Assembly: GCA_034723595.1 (NCBI GenBank)
Contig: JAYEPB010000100.1
Coordinates: forward strand, 1 to 32,591
Reading direction: 5' to 3'
DNA length: 32,591 bases
DNA from: JAGLGH01 sp034723595
Lineage (GTDB): Archaea > Nanobdellota > Nanobdellia > Woesearchaeales > JAGLGH01
The notes beneath the pieces are model-generated. The model did no database searches. It saw only the letters and a list, made by a program, of their open reading frames with translations, and was not told the origin of the DNA. Made by a program: the position numbers and the translations under genes. Shown piece after piece: positions 24,497-29,669 of this stretch (the stretch's first letter is position 1; each line of letters opens with the position of its first letter).

Positions 24497-25383
24497 AAAT
24501 TTTAGTGCCTCTATCTAATCTTGAAGAAGTTAAGCCTTTATGTACTGCTGGCGCTGATCAGTTTTATTGCGGATTAGTCCATAAGAATGAATCTCTTAAT
24601 GACAGGCCAAATATAGGGAATTTTAATTTTACTGATATTGATGAACTCTCAAAAGCAGTAGATATTGTCCATGGCTTGGGAAAAGATATGTTTTTAGTGA
24701 TTAATAACATCACTCCTGATTTAGAGTCTGCTCTTAGTCAGGCACGAATTGCTGAGAAGCTGGGGATAAAAGGGGTTATTGTATCTAATCCTTTAGTTCT
24801 GAAGAGGATAAGGGAAGAGAAATTAAAATTAGATGTATGCGCAAGTTGTTTAACTGGAGCGTTAAACAGCCAGGCTATAAATTTCTTTCAGAAGTTAGGC
24901 GCAAAGCTTATTCATTTACCCAGGCATGTAGGAATAAAAGATTTAGAGATGATTTCTAATAATCTCGAGGGGATTGAACTATCTGTTTTTGGCATGAATG
25001 GCATGTGCATAAATATTGAAGCATACTGCTCATTGCATTACCTGAAAAATGAGTTCTTTATACCTTGCAATAATTTCAAAACAATTGAATTGGCTGGTGA
25101 AGGGTCATTGTCAAAGACTGAGATGAATAAAAAGATTAATTCTCCTAAGATTAGCTGTGGAATCTGCGCATTTAAAAGATTTAAAAAAATAGGGATAAGT
25201 TCAATTAAAATTGAGGGCAGAGGCATATCTACTAATAAAAAGATAATAAATGTGTCTATTGTAAAGGAAGCTTTAGACTTAGCCAATGAAAACATTAATG
25301 ATGCAGACTTTCACTTGCTCTGCAAAAGATTATTTAAGAAACATTTTAATGAAGATTGTAAAGTGGAATATTGTTACTTTTAA
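24493..25383 (+). CDS. U32-family protein, UbiU-like
   Basis: A 296-residue protein with the U32 (so-called peptidase) beta-barrel layout: MKILVPLSNLEEV start, AGADQFYCG, and the family signature SSIKIEGRG near residue 238. Cysteines C172 and C179 (CINIEAYC), C192 and C222/C225 (CGIC) match the spacing of the four [4Fe-4S] ligands of E. coli UbiU (169, 176, 193, 232, as I recall). In bacteria UbiU and UbiV act together in oxygen-independent hydroxylation of a ubiquinone precursor, while RlhA and TrhP hydroxylate RNA. Here the gene starts inside the stop of the glycosyltransferase-radical SAM fusion and is followed by a UbiV-like gene. No quinone genes are present, so the substrate is probably different. 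Calling it a protease would be misleading. Confidence 0.82.
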   Translation: MKILVPLSNLEEVKPLCTAGADQFYCGLVHKNESLNDRPNIGNFNFTDIDELSKAVDIVHGLGKDMFLVINNITPDLESALSQARIAEKLGIKGVIVSNPLVLKRIREEKLKLDVCASCLTGALNSQAINFFQKLGAKLIHLPRHVGIKDLEMISNNLEGIELSVFGMNGMCINIEAYCSLHYLKNEFFIPCNNFKTIELAGEGSLSKTEMNKKINSPKISCGICAFKRFKKIGISSIKIEGRGISTNKKIINVSIVKEALDLANENINDADFHLLCKRLFKKHFNEDCKVEYCYF

Positions 25384-25385
25384 AG

Positions 25386-26117
25386 ATGGAAAAAGCAATT
25401 CATTTTAGGGCAATCCATAATTTGGATAGAATTAAAATCAAGGATATAGGCAGATTTTACTTTGGCGAAGAGTTTTGTGATCGGCTATTGCCTAGCAATC
25501 AGGAGATGAAAGAAGTAGTCAATAAAGCAAGAGAGTCAAATAAGGACATTTCCTTGTTGATACCCCCCTTGTCTGAGACAGGCCTGAAAAAGGCCATATC
25601 ATTGATTAATTTATTAGATTCTGGCAGTGAGGTTATTGTAAATGATTATGGGGCATTAAATCTTGTTGCTAATGAATTCGAGAATCCTATCATTATAGGG
25701 AGAGTAATGGGGAGAAACATACTTCAGGCTTTGAATATATTTAATAATGACAAAGATTTAATTAAGGAAAATATCCTTCTATTTGGTTCGAGAATTAAAG
25801 GCATCGACGTGGATTACTTTAATGCCAATAAAATTAATCCTATCTTGGCTAAGATTTTAGACTTTTCATTTTATAGGGGCCCCTTTTTTTGGACAGTGAC
25901 AAGGAGATGCGCATTTAATAGCAATTCCCAAAGTCTGCATAAATTTGCAGCCTGCAAAAAAGAATGTTTAAAAAACAAGGCAATAATTAAGAATACGCTA
26001 GTTAATAAAAGGTTTTTATTAGAAGGTAATAAGATAATTAATCTTGAAATGACTGCCAGAAAAAAGATAAACTATGGGTTATTTAAACGAGTAGTCTATA
26101 AGCTAAAAGAGAGTTAA
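25386..26117 (+). CDS. U32-family protein, UbiV-like partner
   Basis: A 243-residue protein with an Fe-S cysteine pattern like UbiV. C31 lies in FGEEFCDRLLPS (compare the GExVCxKR region around C39 of UbiV), and C175, C190, C194 (RRCAFNSN, ACKKEC) compare with 180, 193, 197 as I recall. A central IVNDYGALNLV followed by an IIGR strand fits the shortened U32 barrel of UbiV. I chose ATG 25386 over TTG 25371 because it starts two bases after the previous stop. It ends one base before the next radical SAM gene. It probably forms a heterodimer with the UbiU-like product and performs an oxygen-independent hydroxylation-type reaction. The assignment rests on cysteine spacing and gene pairing; overall similarity to UbiV appears low. 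Confidence 0.72.
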   Translation: MEKAIHFRAIHNLDRIKIKDIGRFYFGEEFCDRLLPSNQEMKEVVNKARESNKDISLLIPPLSETGLKKAISLINLLDSGSEVIVNDYGALNLVANEFENPIIIGRVMGRNILQALNIFNNDKDLIKENILLFGSRIKGIDVDYFNANKINPILAKILDFSFYRGPFFWTVTRRCAFNSNSQSLHKFAACKKECLKNKAIIKNTLVNKRFLLEGNKIINLEMTARKKINYGLFKRVVYKLKES

Positions 26118-26118
26118 G

Positions 26119-27027
26119 ATGAATTTACCTAACGAAATAATCATAGAATTGACAAGAAAATGCAATCTGGATTGTGATTTTTGTTTTAACAAGCAAGGAA
26201 CTTATAATTCATGCGGGATTTCGCAAAAAGAGATTTTTAAAGTATTGCAGGAAGTTTCAGATTCTGGAATCAAGGCAGTGAGATTTACAGGTGGAGAGCC
26301 GTTCTTAAGAAAAGACTTATGCGAAATACTAAGAAAAGCCAAATCATTGGGCATGTATGTGATTCTCAACACTAATTCGTTTCTAATAGATGAAGGAAAT
26401 AAAGATTGTTTTAATTATGTTGATTTGGTTCTTTTTTCCTTGCATAATACTGCGCGATTTGAAAAAGTAAAAGAAAAGATGGATATGCTGAAAGATTATA
26501 ATTTGAAAATTATGCTTGGCACTATCCTTATACAACTAAATATAGATCCTCTTGAGGATTATTATGATTTCATCTCTAAATTAGATAGCAAAAACTTTGT
26601 AGAATGGTTCTTATTAAGACCAATACCAAATAAGTCCAATAAGAAGCCAATAACTAAAAAAGACATCAGAATCATCTATGAAAAAGTTGTGCAATATAAT
26701 AAGGAATATAATATGGATATTAAAATTGCAAATGCCTTGCCTTTCTGTGCAATAGATGAAGATTTACAATCTATCTGCAAAGGAGGGCATTTTGATTCTG
26801 GTTATACCAGGCTGGTTATTGATGCTGCTGGGAATTATAAAGCAGATTATTTTTCAAACATTTTAGGAAATATCAGTTCAAGCAATATTCTTGATGTATG
26901 GAATTCCAGAGAGATTAAGGATATTCGTGAATTTAAGAAGATTGATGAGAAATGCAAGACCTGCTGTCATCTCACAAAATGCAGAGGAGGCTTGATTGGA
27001 AAAGAATATTTGCGCAAGTTTGCCTGA
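26119..27027 (+). CDS. Radical SAM enzyme with degenerate SPASM domain
   Basis: A 302-residue protein. C15, C19, C22 (CNLDCDFC) form the radical SAM cluster site, and RFTGGEPFLRKDL is the SAM-binding GGEP motif. The C-terminus is SPASM-like: C220, a VIDAAGNYKADYF strand, LGNISSSNILDVWNSREI and CKTCCHLTKCRGG. However, the cysteine usually present after the glycine-rich strand (GxxxPC) and the final cysteine after RGG are missing, so one auxiliary cluster is probably lost or altered. It differs clearly from the other two radical SAM domains here. SPASM enzymes typically modify peptides, sugars or cofactors. It closes the four-gene unit and is convergent with a glycosyltransferase, with 13 bases between stops. 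The substrate is unknown. Confidence 0.87.
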   Translation: MNLPNEIIIELTRKCNLDCDFCFNKQGTYNSCGISQKEIFKVLQEVSDSGIKAVRFTGGEPFLRKDLCEILRKAKSLGMYVILNTNSFLIDEGNKDCFNYVDLVLFSLHNTARFEKVKEKMDMLKDYNLKIMLGTILIQLNIDPLEDYYDFISKLDSKNFVEWFLLRPIPNKSNKKPITKKDIRIIYEKVVQYNKEYNMDIKIANALPFCAIDEDLQSICKGGHFDSGYTRLVIDAAGNYKADYFSNILGNISSSNILDVWNSREIKDIREFKKIDEKCKTCCHLTKCRGGLIGKEYLRKFA

Positions 27028-27040
27028 TGAAATTTGAAAA

Positions 27041-28273
27041 TCAAATATTATTGAATTTTGCATATACTTTAAAATTTAATCCATTGGCAATTTTATATGC
27101 TGTGCTGCCAATATCATAATGGTTATTGATTGAAAGAATTTGTATTGCTTTTCTTATGTCTTCTCTATATTTCTTATTTAAGAATAAATCCGTGTTTTTG
27201 ATGAATTCTTTCGTCTTATCATCTAATTCTGCTTTTTCTCGTGTTTTTTGATTATTTAATATTGCCAGCAATTTTTTGTCATGGTCTTTGCAAATAATGT
27301 TTTTATTTAATTTGAGCTTATGATAATTCTCAACTTTTTGCACTGCCTCAACAATATCAATCTTCCCAAGCGGCTGGTTATTTATCAAGTCTGTGGATTT
27401 GCTGACATAGTTTGTTCTTACTAAATTCTCTTTTGGAACAACATTATATCCGCCGCCATGTTCTGATGCAATAATGGGGATGCCCATATGATTTGCTTCT
27501 ACAAGGACTCTTGGACATGATTCTAGATTTGCTGTTGAAGGGAATAACATAACATCTATATTTTTAAGGAATTCCCATATCCTTTGGTGAAGAATTGGTT
27601 TGCCTTCATTTATATGGATATAATTTCTTTGATCAATTTTATGCTTATTCAACAATGAGATTATTCTATCGCGAGAATATTCTGCTTGCGGCTTGCCGCA
27701 TGCGAGAAATTGTATATTTTTCTCTTTTAATGATTTAGATGATTCTATAAATATTTGCAAAGCCTGATCAAAGTTTTTTTCTTTCGATAGATGCCCTAAC
27801 CAGCCCAATACAATCTTGTTCTCTTGTTTATGTTTTTCGATTTTTGGGTGATTTTGAAAAGAATGCATGACTGGAAAACATACAGAGGTATTTTTTTCAT
27901 TTAAATGAGAGAAAAGTTTTATATAAAACTGTCTGGTAAATTCTGAAGGGATTATTAATTTGTCATTTTCATTCGAATATTTTGAACAAAGCTTTTCCTG
28001 CATCAAATATCCCCCCCAAAGAGTTGTGTGGATATCTCTTACTATGGTAAAATTTTTGTTGTATTTTTCTCTCAAATAATGGAAAATCCAGTCATAAGGT
28101 CCAGAATTGGTCAATAGTACATCTTCATCATTAAAACTTTTAATTTTTCTTAATATATCAAGAAAATGCATGCCCTTGGCATTAGGTTGTTCTGATAAAA
28201 AGCATGAATTATAGTAATAACATAAATTAGCCCCAAATTCGTTATTATTTTTATAATTGCAATAGATTATCAT
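27041..28273 (-). CDS. GT4-type glycosyltransferase
   Basis: A 410-residue GT-B fold enzyme. The C-terminal domain starts near VLGWLGHLSKEKNFDQAL, and the nucleotide-sugar donor motif is ESCPRVLVEANHMGIPIIAS (ExxxxxxxE) followed by SEHGGGYNVV. The N-terminal domain has MIIYCNYKNNNEFG and RDIHTTLWGG. The C-terminal 80 residues are Lys-rich and helical. I prefer ATG 28273 (MIIYC) to ATG 28282 because it lies downstream of the TATA element at a workable distance. It is cytoplasmic or membrane-associated and probably adds sugars to a surface glycan. It is convergent with the radical SAM cluster and divergent from another GT4 gene. Donor and acceptor are unknown. Confidence 0.87.
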   Translation of the reverse strand: MIIYCNYKNNNEFGANLCYYYNSCFLSEQPNAKGMHFLDILRKIKSFNDEDVLLTNSGPYDWIFHYLREKYNKNFTIVRDIHTTLWGGYLMQEKLCSKYSNENDKLIIPSEFTRQFYIKLFSHLNEKNTSVCFPVMHSFQNHPKIEKHKQENKIVLGWLGHLSKEKNFDQALQIFIESSKSLKEKNIQFLACGKPQAEYSRDRIISLLNKHKIDQRNYIHINEGKPILHQRIWEFLKNIDVMLFPSTANLESCPRVLVEANHMGIPIIASEHGGGYNVVPKENLVRTNYVSKSTDLINNQPLGKIDIVEAVQKVENYHKLKLNKNIICKDHDKKLLAILNNQKTREKAELDDKTKEFIKNTDLFLNKKYREDIRKAIQILSINNHYDIGSTAYKIANGLNFKVYAKFNNI

Positions 28274-28284
28274 TCTTAGCATAA

Positions 28285-28300
28285 GTTATATATATGTAAC
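28285..28300. promoter_or_regulatory. TATA-rich near-palindrome between divergent glycosyltransferases
   Basis: GTTATATATATGTAAC serves as the likely TATA element for the minus-strand gene at 28273. A separate TTTAAAAAG at 28326-28334, 26 bases before ATG 28355, serves the plus-strand gene. Confidence 0.5.
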
Positions 28301-28354
28301 TAAGAATACTAAGAAACATAGTTAATTTAAAAAGTTTTGGGGGTTTTTAGAGAT

Positions 28355-29503
28355 ATGAAGATTTGCATAGTTACTTTTGAATATCCTCCGCAAATTGGAG
28401 GGATATCTCATGCTGTGAATAGGATAGCTAAGGGGCTTTTAAAAAAAGGGGTTGAAATGCATATTGTTGCAGTCACTCCAAATAATAGAACATCTTTCTC
28501 TGAAAATTCTGTTTCTGAATCTGGAAATGCTATTGTTCATCGATTTGGTCCATCTAGCGGAGATCTTAAGCATATCTCTGGAAAAGAAGCTGAGGATCTT
28601 TCCAATTACCTTATAGAACTTGATAAAGAACATGATTTTGACTTGTTTCATGCATTTACAATTTTCCCTTGCGGCTATATCACTGTGAAAATTGCAAAAA
28701 AATTAGGCAAACCAGTGATAGTAAGCGGCAGAGGAGAAGATGGAGCAATTGACCTCAATAGCCATAATCTTGAAGAAAAAAGATGGGCTGTCAAAAATGC
28801 GAATTATCTAACTTTTGTCAGCACTGAAATGATGAATCATGTTGATTGCTTTGAAAGATGTAAATATAAATCAAAAGTCATACTCAATAGTTTAGATCCC
28901 TCTGAGTTCTATTTTTTGCCCCATTTTAAAAAACCTGAATTAAAAGGTTTTGTAATAGGCATCGCCACCACAATAAGAGAGATTAAGGGTTTTGAATATC
29001 TCTTAGAGGCTTTTGCAAGATTTTCTAAGAAATATGAATCTACTTTGATTTTAGCAGGAGATTTTAGGACAATTGACCTTAAAAAAAAATACTTATTATT
29101 GATTCATAAATTAGGAATTAGAAATAAAGTTGTAATTACTGGACTTATAAAGCATAAATTCATTCTTAACTATATTGATTTAATGGATGTTTATGTGCTG
29201 CCTTCTGTTTTTTCTGAAGGATGCCCTAATTCTTTGCTTGAAGCAATGTATTTAGGAAAGCCTGTTATTGGATCTGATATTGGAGCAATCCCTGAGATAA
29301 TAGAGCATAAGAAAAATGGTCTTCTATTTGCTTTAAAAAATGTGGCTGGGATTTATGAAAATCTGATCTTACTTAAAGAGGATAAAGAACTTTGCAAAGA
29401 AATCAAAAGTGAAGTAAAGAGGACAATTATTCAAAAATTCAAGTATGATAAAGAACCAAAAAGATGGTTTAAAATATATAATGAAATTATTAAATTACCT
29501 TAG
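28355..29503 (+). CDS. GT4-type glycosyltransferase
   Basis: A 382-residue GT4 enzyme with textbook features: MKICIVTFEYPPQIGGISHA start with the glycine-rich acceptor loop, FDLFHAFTIFPCG, VSGRGEDG, the linker strand ATTIREIKGFEYLLEAF, LAGDFRT, and the ExxxxxxxE motif in EGCPNSLLEAMYLGKPVIGS followed by IGAIPEII. ATG 28355 is chosen over the upstream in-frame TTG 28337 because the protein then begins at the first beta strand, 26 bases from a TATA box (leaderless). Its length is normal for the family. It probably acts in surface polysaccharide or glycoprotein glycan synthesis with its neighbours. The sugar specificity cannot be read. Confidence 0.9.
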   Translation: MKICIVTFEYPPQIGGISHAVNRIAKGLLKKGVEMHIVAVTPNNRTSFSENSVSESGNAIVHRFGPSSGDLKHISGKEAEDLSNYLIELDKEHDFDLFHAFTIFPCGYITVKIAKKLGKPVIVSGRGEDGAIDLNSHNLEEKRWAVKNANYLTFVSTEMMNHVDCFERCKYKSKVILNSLDPSEFYFLPHFKKPELKGFVIGIATTIREIKGFEYLLEAFARFSKKYESTLILAGDFRTIDLKKKYLLLIHKLGIRNKVVITGLIKHKFILNYIDLMDVYVLPSVFSEGCPNSLLEAMYLGKPVIGSDIGAIPEIIEHKKNGLLFALKNVAGIYENLILLKEDKELCKEIKSEVKRTIIQKFKYDKEPKRWFKIYNEIIKLP

Positions 29504-29519
29504 GCTATTGATATATTTT

Positions 29520-29556
29520 ATACCACCAGTCTGTGACTGGTGTAATCAAGTGGTAT
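29520..29556. repeat. Hairpin-forming intergenic repeat 1
   Basis: The inner stem CACCAGTC (29524-29531) pairs with GACTGGTG (29535-29542) around a TGT loop. ATACCAC and GTGGTAT can also pair across the unit. It lies directly after the glycosyltransferase stop and could act as a terminator or as part of a mobile palindromic element. Confidence 0.65.
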
Positions 29557-29575
29557 TAAATATGCTCAATAGGAA

Positions 29576-29628
29576 GTGACCCGAGGCGAAGCCGAGCATG
29601 CCACCAGTGTTTCACTGGTGGTGGTCAC
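29576..29628. repeat. Hairpin-forming intergenic repeat 2
   Basis: The outer stem GTGACC (29576-29581) pairs with GGTCAC (29623-29628). It encloses a 9-bp hairpin, CCACCAGTG (29601-29609) with CACTGGTGG (29613-29621) around TTT, and a small GGC-GAA-GCC stem. It shares the CACCAGT core with repeat 1 and is GC-rich in AT-rich DNA. Confidence 0.65.
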
Positions 29629-29639
29629 GGACTTTTGAC

Positions 29640-29651
29640 AAATTATATAAT
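29640..29651 (+). promoter_or_regulatory. TATA box of the giant fusion gene
   Basis: AAATTATATAAT is centred about 24 bases before ATG 29670, supporting that codon as a leaderless start over the in-frame ATG 29661. Confidence 0.55.
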
Positions 29652-29669
29652 CAGAAAAAGATGCAGAAG

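Noticed and set aside
24493..26117. Annotating the U32 pair as peptidases
   Set aside because: The U32 name is historical. The cysteine clusters and pairing match Fe-S hydroxylase-type UbiU/UbiV, and no protease active site can be seen.
27032..27046. Small inverted repeat (ATTTGA, AAA loop, TCAAAT) between convergent genes as a bidirectional terminator
   Set aside because: The stem is only six AT-rich base pairs and archaeal termination relies mainly on T-tracts; it is too weak to call.
29520..29628. Stem-loops considered as a tRNA or CRISPR fragment
   Set aside because: No cloverleaf, T-loop or CCA context is visible, and there are only two imperfect units of different length.
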